Assembly: GCA_017464745.1 (NCBI GenBank)
Contig: JAFTYJ010000031.1
Location: 1 to 42,841 of the forward strand
DNA from: Rikenellaceae bacterium
Lineage (GTDB): Bacteria; Bacteroidota; Bacteroidia; Bacteroidales; Rikenellaceae
DNA length: 42,841 nucleotides
Direction of reading: 5' to 3'
The position numbers and the translations under genes were made by a program. Of the stretch, positions 8,168-15,907 are shown in pieces (position 1 is the stretch's first letter; the number at the start of each line of letters is the position of its first letter). Under the pieces are notes generated by a model. It did not search any database, was not told where the DNA came from, and saw only the letters and a list, made by a program, of their open reading frames with translations.

Positions 8168-8929
8168 GGTTGTATCTTTAAGTTTTTTAATAGTTTCGGG
8201 GTATTCCACATCGGCCAGTAGCAGACCCTGTGCGGGAGCCGAACTGCTCGAAAGGCTCAAATCACGGGCACGCACAATCTCGTCGAAACGCTCGACCGAA
8301 ATCTTACCGCGTCCCACATCCACCAACGTTCCGACCACCGCCCTGACCATATTGCGCAGGAAACGGTCGGCACGGATGCGAAACATCAATTCACCTTTGG
8401 CCACCCACTCCCAACGAGCCACAGTTACACGACAGAGGTTGGTGTGGTTGTTGCTGCCCAACTTGGCAAACGAGGTGAAATCACGCTCTCGCAACAAACT
8501 TTCGGCGGCACGATTCATAGCCTCCACGTCAAGCACTCCGCGGTATTGCCACGTGTTGTGACGGCGGAATGGGTCTTTGCCGAGGATTATGTGGTAGTGG
8601 TACTCGCGCGACAATGCGTCGAAACGCGCGTGTGCCGAGGGGTTTACTCGGTAAATGCGCTTGATGGCAATCTCGCCGGGCAACATTGCGTTAAGGTGGT
8701 AACAAAAGTCGCTCGGGTTTTGTATCTCGTCCTCGACATCGAAGTGCGCCACATAGTGCGAGGCGTGAACTCCCGTGTCGGTGCGCCCTGCACCTACCAC
8801 TTCGGTAGGTCGTCCAAGCAGACTCGACAAACGCTCTTCGAGTGTCGCCTGTACCGACGGCGCATTGGGCTGACGCTGCCAACCATTGAACGCTCCTCCT
8901 GCGTATGCCAACTCCATAAAGTACCTCAT
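8168..8929 (-). CDS. truA: tRNA pseudouridine synthase TruA, no stop before galK
   Basis: Makes pseudouridine at positions 38-40 of the tRNA anticodon arm. The catalytic loop GAGRTDTGVHA places the nucleophile at D51, and GWQRQPN near the start and RADRFLRNMVRAVVGTLVDVG later are hallmark segments. The ATG at 8929 gives the standard MRYFMELAY; an earlier in-frame start at 8956 would lie inside the promoter and is rejected. The TruA domain ends near VEYPE, then runs through TIKKLKDTT directly into the galactokinase methionine with no stop. The junction holds an A6 run (8183-8188 on +); one extra A would create a TAA two codons later, so the fusion hinges on run length. Confidence 0.92.
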
Positions 8930-8933
8930 AGTA

Positions 8934-8964
8934 CAAAGATACAAATTAATCTGCAATATTCAAT
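8934..8964 (-). promoter_or_regulatory. Bacteroidota promoter for truA operon
   Basis: On the minus strand TATCTTTG (8934-8941) matches the TAnnTTTG -7 element and ATTG (8961-8964) sits exactly 19 bases upstream as the -33 element. The -7 box ends only four bases before the truA ATG, so the transcript should be leaderless or nearly so. Confidence 0.8.
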
Positions 8965-8994
8965 TGTTGAGTGCTTTTTATCGTCGGTGAATAC

Positions 8995-9027
8995 AAAAAA
9001 GGCTGTCTGACCTCAGGTCAAACAGCC
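8995..9027 (-). terminator. Terminator downstream of tpiA
   Basis: GGCTGTCTGACC (9001-9012) pairs with GGTCAAACAGCC (9016-9027) with one mismatch and a three-base loop; on the minus strand it is followed by a T6 run. It lies about 160 bases past the tpiA stop and just before the truA promoter. Confidence 0.82.
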
Positions 9028-9108
9028 TCGATTTATGCCTTGTTCAGAATTTTAGGAATACGAAATTTCTATTGGTAGTTCTCTGAAACAAGGAATTTGG
9101 TATCCTCC

Positions 9109-9164
9109 GTAAGGATTGTTGTACATTCTTCGTAAGGATTGTTGTACATTCTTCGTAAGGATTG
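9109..9164. repeat. 23-base tandem direct repeat, 2.4 copies
   Basis: Positions 9109-9131 and 9132-9154 are identical 23-base units beginning GTAAGGATTG and ending ACATTCTTC; a third, partial copy of 10 bases follows at 9155-9164. The array sits between the tpiA stop and its terminator, so it lies in the tpiA 3' UTR. No coding function is apparent. Confidence 0.9.
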
Positions 9165-9187
9165 GGCCTTTCTAAACCCCAAACTAT

Positions 9188-9940
9188 TTAAAAACCTTTG
9201 CCGATGGTAAGGAAGTCTTCGGCTTTCAGAGCAGCACCACCAATCAGACCACCGTCAACATCCTCTTTGGCGAAGATTTCGGCAGCGTTCGAAGGTTTGC
9301 ACGAACCACCGTACAGGATTGCGCACTCCTCGGCAGCAGCACCGAATTTGTCGGCCAATACTTTGCGGATGTAGGCGTGAATCTCTTGTGCTTGGTCGGC
9401 GGTAGCGGTTTTGCCGGTACCGATAGCCCATACGGGCTCGTAAGCGATAACCAGGTTGGCGAATTGCTCCTCGGTCAGGTTGTAAACAACCTCCTCGATT
9501 TGAGCCTTAACAACGTTGAAGTGCTCGCCGGCCTCGCGCTCGTCCAAGTTCTCACCCACGCAGTAGATGGGGGTCAGACCGTTGGCGTATGCTTGTGCCA
9601 TTTTTTTGTTGAGAGTCTCCGAAGTCTCGCCGTAGTATTGACGACGCTCCGAGTGACCCAGAATAACGTATTTGCAACCCAGGGCTGCAATCATCGATGC
9701 TGCAACCTCACCGGTGTAAGCACCTTTGGCCTCGGTAGCGCAATCTTGGGCACCAACTGCGATGTCGCTGCCTTCCAGAGCCTTAACAACCTCCGAAATG
9801 TGGGTGAAGGGAGGGCATACGATGAAGTTTACGCACGAGCAAACCTCGCCACGACCTGCAACTACGTTTTTGGCCAACTCAACGCCCTCGGCGGGAAGAG
9901 TGTTCATTTTCCAGTTACCTGCAACAATTTTCTTTCTCAT
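9188..9940 (-). CDS. tpiA: Triosephosphate isomerase
   Basis: Interconverts dihydroxyacetone phosphate and glyceraldehyde-3-phosphate in glycolysis. The protein is 250 residues, normal for the family. Catalytic residues are visible: N9 and K11 in GNWKMN, H96 in ILGHSERR and E168 in AYEPVWAIGTG; the phosphate-binding YGGSCKPSN is near the C-terminus. It lies 56 bases downstream of lysS on the same strand with no terminator visible between, so read-through transcription from lysS is possible; I do not see a clear TAnnTTTG box directly upstream. The untranslated segment after the stop holds a short tandem repeat and then a hairpin terminator. Confidence 0.97.
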   Translation of the reverse strand: MRKKIVAGNWKMNTLPAEGVELAKNVVAGRGEVCSCVNFIVCPPFTHISEVVKALEGSDIAVGAQDCATEAKGAYTGEVAASMIAALGCKYVILGHSERRQYYGETSETLNKKMAQAYANGLTPIYCVGENLDEREAGEHFNVVKAQIEEVVYNLTEEQFANLVIAYEPVWAIGTGKTATADQAQEIHAYIRKVLADKFGAAAEECAILYGGSCKPSNAAEIFAKEDVDGGLIGGAALKAEDFLTIGKGF

Positions 9941-9996
9941 TTTTGTGTCTTTTTATTTAAGTTAAAATTTGAATTATCAGTTTTTTTGGGGGGGGA

Positions 9997-11727
9997 TTAT
10001 TCGCGGGGTTCACACCATTTTTTGACCTCGTCAATCGAGGGTGCTTTCAATCCCAACTTGTTCTTCTTGTTGAAACCACACAGGTCGTTGAAGAACTTGC
10101 CGGGAGCCAATTTTTGGAGCGACTCCACGGTGATGTAGCCCATTTTTTGAATTACCTCAACCCACTCCTCGGGGACGCCGATTTCGATGTATTTCTCGGG
10201 AGCATCCACGGTAGGTTTCTTCTCGGGACGCATTGTGGGGAAGAACAGCACGTCTTGAATCGAGGTTTGACCGGTCATAAACATAGTCAGACGGTCAATA
10301 CCCATACCCATACCCGAGCAGTTGGGCATACCGTATTCGAGTGCGCGAACGAAGTCCATATCGATAAACATAGCCTCGTCGTCGCCACGCTACGACAAAC
10401 GCATCTGCTCTTGGAAACGCTCCAATTGGTCGATGGGGTCGTTCAACTCCGAGTAGGCGTTACAAAGTTCCTTGCCTGCAACGAACAACTCGAAACGCTC
10501 GGTCAACTCCTCGTTGTCGCGGTGACGTTTGCACAGGGGCGACATCTCGATGGGGTAGTCACAAATGAAGGTGGGTTGAACCAGGTCGGACTCGCAGTAG
10601 GTACCGAAGATAGCGTCGATAAGTTTACCTTTACCCATAGTGTCGTCGATTTCGACGTTCAGTCGGGTGCAAGCCTCGCGCAGTTGCTCTTCGCTTTGGC
10701 CGGTGATGTCGTAGCCCGTTTTCTCACGAATGGCATCGGTCATAGTCAGGCGGCGGAAGGGGGCTTTGAACGAAACCATCTTGCCGTCAATCTCTACGTC
10801 GGTAGTGCCGTTTACTTCGAGTGCGATTTTCTCCAACATCTGTTCGGTGAACTCCATCATCCACTTGTAGTCTTTGTAGGCGATGTAAATCTCCATACAG
10901 GTGAACTCGGGGTTGTGAGTGCGGTCCATACCCTCGTTACGGAAGTTTTTGCCGAACTCATACACGCCATTGAAACCGCCCACGATAAGGCGTTTGAGAT
11001 ACAACTCGGTTGCGATTCGCATATAGAAGTCGATGTCGAGTGCATTGTGGTGGGTGATGAACGGACGAGCCGAAGCACCTCCGGGGATGGGTTGCAGAAT
11101 GGGGGTTTCAACCTCCAAGCAGCCCTTCGAGTTGAAGTATTCGCGCATAGTGGCGATAATCTTGGCGCGTTTTACAAACACGTCGCGTACTTGGGGATTA
11201 ACCACCAGGTCTACATAGCGTTGGCGGTAGCGCACTTCGGGGTCGGTCAGCGCGTCAAACATCTTGCCGTCTTTCTCCTTAACGATAGGCAGCGGGCGAA
11301 TCGATTTGCTCAGTACGGTGAATCTCTTGCAGTGAACGCTCAACTCGCCGGTTTGGGTACGGAATGCAAAGCCCTCAACGCCCACAAAGTCACCGATATC
11401 CAACAATTTTTTGAATACCGTGTTGTAGAGTGTGGGGTCGCCCTCGGGGCACACATCGTCGCGTTTGATATACACCTGAATACGTCCGCTGTGGTCTTGC
11501 AACTCGAAGAACGAGGCACTACCCATAATACGGCGGCTCATAATACGTCCTGCGATGCTTACGCTGGCGAATTTGTCGGGGTTGGCGTCAAACTCTGCGG
11601 CAATCTCGCCGGCCGAGGCTGTAACGTCGTATTTTTCGGCAGGATAAGGGTTGATACCGAGTTCGCGCAACTGTGCAAGCGAGCCACGTCGCAACTGTTC
11701 CTGTTCGCTAAGTTCAATAATGCTCAT
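9997..11727 (-). CDS. lysS: Lysyl-tRNA synthetase with in-frame TAG
   Basis: Class II lysyl-tRNA synthetase: N-terminal OB-fold anticodon domain (about residues 50-150), motif 2 around [14 protein letters not shown], and motif 3 GMGMGIDR at codons 473-479. The full frame is 577 codons, the size usual in Bacteroidales, including a lineage-type C-terminal extension of about 70 residues. Codon 446 is TAG (10390-10392), between MRLS and [13 protein letters not shown], where relatives have a sense codon. The truncated product would lack motif 3 and so the ATP site. TAG is the ordinary stop of about ten other genes here, so global recoding is unlikely. A sequence error, a real nonsense mutation compensated elsewhere, or read-through are the alternatives. 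A minor reading frame from the ATG at 10371 covers only the C-terminal part. Confidence 0.9.
10390..10392 (-). other. In-frame TAG inside lysS
   Basis: Codon 446 of lysS reads TAG with local context TCG TAG CGT. Homology continues in the same frame on both sides, so a single substitution (for example from GAG, AAG or CAG) explains it. No shift of frame is needed. Confidence 0.9.
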
Positions 11728-11762
11728 ACTATACTTATATTATATATATTCAAATCAGGTCG

Positions 11763-11770
11763 CAAATATA
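11763..11770 (-). promoter_or_regulatory. -7 promoter element for lysS
   Basis: TATATTTG on the minus strand matches the Bacteroidota -7 box and would give a leader of about 30 bases before the lysS ATG at 11727. I see no good -33 TTTG at the expected distance. Confidence 0.6.
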
Positions 11771-11794
11771 CAAAGTTTCCCTTGAATTAAGGCT

Positions 11795-12892
11795 CTATTT
11801 GGGTGCCTTTTTGTAGAGGTGGACTGCAATTATGGCAAACAACAGGTTTGGCAGCCATACCGAAATCTGTGCGGGCAGCACACCTCCTTTGGCAAACTCC
11901 TCGGCAAACTTAGCCACCATAATGTATGTGAAACACAACACAATACCCACACCGAGGTTCACTCCCGTGCCACCTCGTTTCTTTTGGCTCGACAGCGACA
12001 CTCCCATAAGGGTCAGAATCAGAATCGAGATAGGGTAGGAGTAACGTTGTTGGCGCTCTACCTCAAACAGGTTGATTTGGTCCGAACCTTTGTCTTTTTG
12101 TTGAGTGATAAAGTCGTTCAACTCGCCGATGGGCATAGTTTTGATTAACTCCTCCACCTTGCCGAGTTCGAGTGCATTGAGGTTGATGAGAGTATCGAGT
12201 TTCTCGCGCACCTCATAACTTTCGCCCTCGGGTCCGTAACGTCGAATTGTGTACTTGGGGGCTGCCCAGTGTTTGGTTTCGGGCACAAACTTTACGGACG
12301 AAGCATCCAGCACTTCTACCAGAGCAGTGCCGTCGTAACGCTCGATTGCCAGGAAGTTTGCTCGGTTGTTGTCGCCCGAGAAACCGCGGATGTAGACAAA
12401 TACGTTTTGGTCGATTTGGCGATAGATATTCTCGTCGTACCTTTGGGCTGTTCGTTTCTTGCGCTGGATGTACTTGCCTTGAAACTCAACCACTTTGGCC
12501 GATGAGTTGGGGATTACCCACAGGCTGAGTGCCATACTTGCGCTCGAAATTATGAGTGCCGACAGCAGATAGGGCCACATCAGTCGGCGGAAACTCACAC
12601 CGCTCGACAAAATAGCCACAATCTCGGTCTGTGAGGCCAACTTCGAGGTAAACCAGATAACTGTCACAAACGTAAACAGACCGCAGAACATATTTATCAT
12701 CGACGGGGCGAAGTTGGCGTAGTAGTCGAGCATAATCTCGTGGAACGGAGCCTTGTTGGTGATAAAGTCATCGACATTCTCGGCGTAGTCGAAAATCACG
12801 ATGATGACCACAAACAGCGCGATGATAAATACGAAGGTTCCGAGGAACTTTCGCATAATGTAGCGGTCGAGTATTTTGATTGGGCTCTGCAT
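11795..12892 (-). CDS. lptG: LptF/LptG-family lipopolysaccharide export permease
   Basis: A 365-residue inner-membrane protein of the YjgP/YjgQ family, a transmembrane partner of the LptB ATPase that pulls LPS out of the membrane. Predicted helices cover about residues 13-34, 60-82, 100-125 and a C-terminal set of three from about 285, with a large periplasmic beta-jellyroll-like region (about 130-280) between them. It begins ILDRYIMRKFLGTF, the typical amphipathic entry helix. It lies 22 bases after tgt on the same strand, so they are probably co-transcribed. Assignment as LptG rather than LptF is by general resemblance. Confidence 0.88.
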   Translation of the reverse strand: MQSPIKILDRYIMRKFLGTFVFIIALFVVIIVIFDYAENVDDFITNKAPFHEIMLDYYANFAPSMINMFCGLFTFVTVIWFTSKLASQTEIVAILSSGVSFRRLMWPYLLSALIISSASMALSLWVIPNSSAKVVEFQGKYIQRKKRTAQRYDENIYRQIDQNVFVYIRGFSGDNNRANFLAIERYDGTALVEVLDASSVKFVPETKHWAAPKYTIRRYGPEGESYEVREKLDTLINLNALELGKVEELIKTMPIGELNDFITQQKDKGSDQINLFEVERQQRYSYPISILILTLMGVSLSSQKKRGGTGVNLGVGIVLCFTYIMVAKFAEEFAKGGVLPAQISVWLPNLLFAIIAVHLYKKAPK

Positions 12893-12914
12893 CTGCTTGT
12901 TTGTCGTTTGAGGA

Positions 12915-14045
12915 TTACAATCGTCGGCCTATGACGGGCAGGATTTCGGTTTTCCACGCCTTGAAGTCACCTGCAAGGATATGTTTGCGAGCCTCGCCCA
13001 CCAGCCACAAATAGAATGCGATGTTGTGCAGCGAAGCAATCTGTGCGGCCATCATCTCGCCTGAGGTTGCCAAGTGTCGCAGATAGGCTTTGGTGTAGGT
13101 CGTATCCACAAAACACAAGCCGGCGGGGTCAATGGGCGAGAAGTCATCCTCCCACTTCTTGTTGCGGATGTTGATGATACCCTCGGTGGTGAACAACATT
13201 CCGTTACGGCCGTTGCGTGTGGGCATCACACAGTCGAACATATCCACACCTCGCTCGATAGCCTCCAAGATGTTGGCAGGTGTTCCCACACCCATCAGGT
13301 AGCGCGGACGGTCGGTTGGTAATACAGCGTTTACAACCTCAATCATTGAGTACATAACCTCGGCAGGTTCGCCCACAGCCAAACCTCCGATAGCATAACC
13401 GTCGGCATCAAACTGCTGAACGAAACGTGCCGACTCCTCGCGCAGGTCAGCGTAGGTGCAACCCTGAACAATGGGGAACAGCGACTGATAGTGACCATAC
13501 TTGGGTTGAGTCTGGTGGTAACGATTAAAACACCTCTCCAACCAGCGATTGGTTAGTGCCAGCGACTTGGCGGCATAGGATTTCTCGGCAGTTCCGGGCG
13601 GGCATTCGTCGAAAGCCATCATAATGTCGGCTCCGATGGTACGCTCAATATCCATCACCTTTTCGGGCGTGAACAGATGTTTTGAGCCGTCGATATGCGA
13701 ACGGAAGGTCACTCCCTCCTCGGTGATTTTGCGACATTCGGCCAGCGAGAACACCTGAAAGCCTCCGCTGTCAGTCAGTACGGGTCCTTGCCACGACGAG
13801 AAGCCGTGGATACCTCCTGCACGCTCCATAATATCCATTCCGGGGCGCAGATAGAGGTGATAGGTGTTGCCGAGTATGATTTGAGCGCCTGCCTCATCGG
13901 TCAGGTCTCGGTGAAAAATTCCCTTGACGGTAGCAGCCGTGCCGACGGGCATAAAGATAGGGGTCAGAATCTCGCCGTGGTCGGTGGTGATTCTTCCTGC
14001 TCGTGCCTTGCAGTCGGTGGCAGTATGTTCCAAACTGAATTTCAT
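12915..14045 (-). CDS. tgt: tRNA-guanine transglycosylase
   Basis: Exchanges G34 for the queuine precursor preQ1 in tRNAs with GUN anticodons. The ATG at 14045 gives MKFSLEHTATDCKARAG and 376 residues; a longer frame to 14114 would run through the promoter. Active-site segments are LTDSGGFQVFSL (general acid/base Asp) and MFDCVMPTRNGRNG (nucleophile Asp). The zinc motif of the E. coli enzyme (CxCxxC...H) is not conserved: the aligned stretch reads LCFVDTTYTKAYLRHL with a single Cys, although the later His in SLHNIAFYLW remains. I recall similar variants in other Bacteroidales. queA, the next step of queuosine synthesis, is also in this window at 22466-23515. Confidence 0.94.
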   Translation of the reverse strand: MKFSLEHTATDCKARAGRITTDHGEILTPIFMPVGTAATVKGIFHRDLTDEAGAQIILGNTYHLYLRPGMDIMERAGGIHGFSSWQGPVLTDSGGFQVFSLAECRKITEEGVTFRSHIDGSKHLFTPEKVMDIERTIGADIMMAFDECPPGTAEKSYAAKSLALTNRWLERCFNRYHQTQPKYGHYQSLFPIVQGCTYADLREESARFVQQFDADGYAIGGLAVGEPAEVMYSMIEVVNAVLPTDRPRYLMGVGTPANILEAIERGVDMFDCVMPTRNGRNGMLFTTEGIINIRNKKWEDDFSPIDPAGLCFVDTTYTKAYLRHLATSGEMMAAQIASLHNIAFYLWLVGEARKHILAGDFKAWKTEILPVIGRRL

Positions 14046-14051
14046 AACACG

Positions 14052-14082
14052 CAAAAATATGTAATTTTCGCTGGTTATACAA
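14052..14082 (-). promoter_or_regulatory. Promoter for tgt-lptG
   Basis: TATTTTTG on the minus strand (14052-14059) is a full -7 match, with TTG (14080-14082) 20 bases upstream. The -7 box ends six bases before the tgt ATG, so the leader is one or two bases at most. Confidence 0.7.
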
Positions 14083-14131
14083 TTTTTTGCAGGTTTATTT
14101 GCGCCTATGCCCAAAACTCCGTTTTTTTTCG

Positions 14132-14139
14132 TACTTTTG
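14132..14139 (+). promoter_or_regulatory. -7 promoter element for glycosyltransferase operon
   Basis: TACTTTTG matches TAnnTTTG about 28 bases before the likely GTG start at 14168. A -33 partner is not obvious. It faces away from the tgt promoter, so the 120-base gap is a divergent promoter region. Confidence 0.55.
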
Positions 14140-14167
14140 TAGGATTAAACAAGAGATTTTTTTGGAC

Positions 14168-15334
14168 GTGGACAATATAACCGCTTTTCTGCACCTCGCA
14201 CTCGAAGCCTACGGCCCGTGGGGGTTGGCTCTGATGGGTGTCGTACTGCTGACCCTTGGGGTGCAACTATACTACTACTTAGGACGTTTCGCACGCCTGC
14301 CCAAATATCGCAACTCGTTGCGTGAGGTGACTGCACCCGAGGATGCTCCCGTGTCGCTGGTGCTCACTATGGGCGAGGACTACCTATGGTTGGAGCAGAC
14401 TCTGCCGCTGTTGTTGGCGCAGGACTATCCGTGCTACGAGATTGTGATTGTGTATGTGGGCAATGACGGCGAGTTTGCCGAGATGTTGCACGATTTGGCG
14501 GTGAGCGTGTCGTCGGAGCGTTGTCGTATGACCTGCACCCAGATTCGCCAACAACGATTCCCCATAACGGCCAAAACAGCCCTCAATGTTGGTATCAAGG
14601 CTGCCGCTTATGACAATATCCTGCTGACTACCACCGATATGCAACTTCCCTCGGCGTCCAAACGCTGGTTGGCAATGACTGCTTCGGGTTTTGCTCGTGG
14701 AAGTGTGGTGCTGGCCTATTGCGGTGTTGCCCGTAGTGCAGGTTTTGCCGACCGACTGATTCGAGCATCGCGTATGATGCACGGTACTGTCGAGTTGTCG
14801 TCGGCTGTGGCGGGAACTCCTTATCGCGCCTCGTTGCAACTCTATGGCTTTACCAAAGAGCGATACTTTTCCAATAAGGGTTTCGGATTCCTGAATATGG
14901 GCGCTCGTGGCCGCGAGGACCTGTTTGTCCAACAGATTGCCAACGCCGACAATACCAGCATAATACTTTGCCCGGGTGTTACCGTGCGACAAAAACGCTG
15001 GGGTGGACTCTGCTGGTGGTATCGTACCCTGCGTGAGCAGGCCGCCACCCACTCGCTTTACCCTTCGGCTGTGTTGCGAGGTATAATGTGGGAACCGTTG
15101 AGTCGTTTGCTGTTTTTTGTCGCTTCGATTGCTGCATTGGTTGTGCTGCCCGACGAGTTGCGTATTGCCGTGGCGGTGCTTATGGTGTTGCGCTATGCGG
15201 CGGTGTGGAAAACAATGTTCGGAGTGGCTCGTCGCTTGGGCGAGAAGGGGGTTATGGGTACCTACTTTGTCTATGACCTGCTGTCGCCGCTGACCCACTT
15301 CTTTGCAGCCAATCCCAAACGCAACAGCAAATAG
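14168..15334 (+). CDS. Membrane-anchored glycosyltransferase, GT2-like
   Basis: About 388 residues: an N-terminal transmembrane helix (ALMGVVLLTLGVQLYYYLG), a family-2-like glycosyltransferase core, and two hydrophobic segments near the C-terminus (LLFFVASIAALVVLP and following). The core shows VSLVLTMGEDYLWLEQTLPLLLAQDYP, a plausible acidic site LLTTTDMQLPS and RGREDLFVQQIAN. The frame is open to 14087, but a promoter box lies inside that extension; GTG at 14168 or TTG at 14162 are better starts, and no ATG is suitable. It ends three bases before the sigma-factor gene, so they form an operon. The sugar donor and acceptor are unknown; envelope polysaccharide synthesis is inferred. Confidence 0.78.
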   Translation: MDNITAFLHLALEAYGPWGLALMGVVLLTLGVQLYYYLGRFARLPKYRNSLREVTAPEDAPVSLVLTMGEDYLWLEQTLPLLLAQDYPCYEIVIVYVGNDGEFAEMLHDLAVSVSSERCRMTCTQIRQQRFPITAKTALNVGIKAAAYDNILLTTTDMQLPSASKRWLAMTASGFARGSVVLAYCGVARSAGFADRLIRASRMMHGTVELSSAVAGTPYRASLQLYGFTKERYFSNKGFGFLNMGARGREDLFVQQIANADNTSIILCPGVTVRQKRWGGLCWWYRTLREQAATHSLYPSAVLRGIMWEPLSRLLFFVASIAALVVLPDELRIAVAVLMVLRYAAVWKTMFGVARRLGEKGVMGTYFVYDLLSPLTHFFAANPKRNSK

Positions 15335-15337
15335 TAT

Positions 15338-15907
15338 ATGGATTTCGAGAGTTACATAGCCGCCGACGACAAACAGATTATAGTGTGGGCATTGGAGGGC
15401 GATAAAGCGGCCTTCGAAACGCTGGTGAGCCGCTATCGTGAGGCTATCCATACGCTCTATACCAAACGCTACGGATTGCCTGCGGACGATGCCGACGATT
15501 TGACCCAGGAGACCTTTATCAAAGCGTTTCTCAAACTCTCGACGTTCAATGCCGAATACTCGTTTGGCCAGTGGATTGTGACCATCGCACGCAATACGTT
15601 TATCGACTTTGTGCGCAAACGCCGCGACGACACAGCGCTCGACAACGAGGGAGCACTCGCCAAGGCTGCAACGTCGCCTACTCCCGAAGAGTGTATCATA
15701 TCGTCGCAACAGAAAATCCAAATCGAACAATACCTGCAACGAATGGACCCCAAATACAGCCGTCTTATCGAGTTGCGATTCATCAAAGAACTCTCCTATG
15801 AGGAGATTGCCGAGGAGTTGCAAATTCCGCTCGGAACGGTCAAAACCCAGATTCATCGTGCACGCAGTCGCATTTGTGAATATATAATCGAAGGAGGAGT
15901 CATATAA
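15338..15907 (+). CDS. ECF-type RNA polymerase sigma factor
   Basis: A 189-residue sigma-70-family factor with only regions 2 and 4. Region 2 contains DDLTQETFIKAFLKL and IARNTFIDFVRKRR; region 4 contains LIELRFIKELSYEEIAEELQIPLGTVKTQIHRARSRI, a helix-turn-helix that reads the -33 element. No anti-sigma gene follows: the next gene, rsmG, overlaps its stop by one base. The upstream neighbour is a membrane glycosyltransferase three bases away. The arrangement suggests a sigma factor controlled by expression or by an unlinked regulator. Family sure; regulon unknown. Confidence 0.93.
   Translation: MDFESYIAADDKQIIVWALEGDKAAFETLVSRYREAIHTLYTKRYGLPADDADDLTQETFIKAFLKLSTFNAEYSFGQWIVTIARNTFIDFVRKRRDDTALDNEGALAKAATSPTPEECIISSQQKIQIEQYLQRMDPKYSRLIELRFIKELSYEEIAEELQIPLGTVKTQIHRARSRICEYIIEGGVI

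Noticed and set aside
8180..8192. A -1 ribosomal frameshift site (A AAA AAC) at the truA-galK junction
   Set aside because: The heptamer is not in the register needed for -1 slippage (the frame reads AAA AAA C), and no strong stem follows. Run-length change or polymerase slippage fits better.
8930..8956. Longer TruA N-terminus from 8956
   Set aside because: The extra nine codons overlap the promoter -7 box and do not match the family start.
9109..9164. CRISPR-like array
   Set aside because: The units are directly abutting with no spacers, and no cas genes are present.
10390..10392. Reassignment of TAG to an amino acid in this organism
   Set aside because: About ten well-defined genes in the window end with TAG at the expected length, and no TAG-reading tRNA is seen here.
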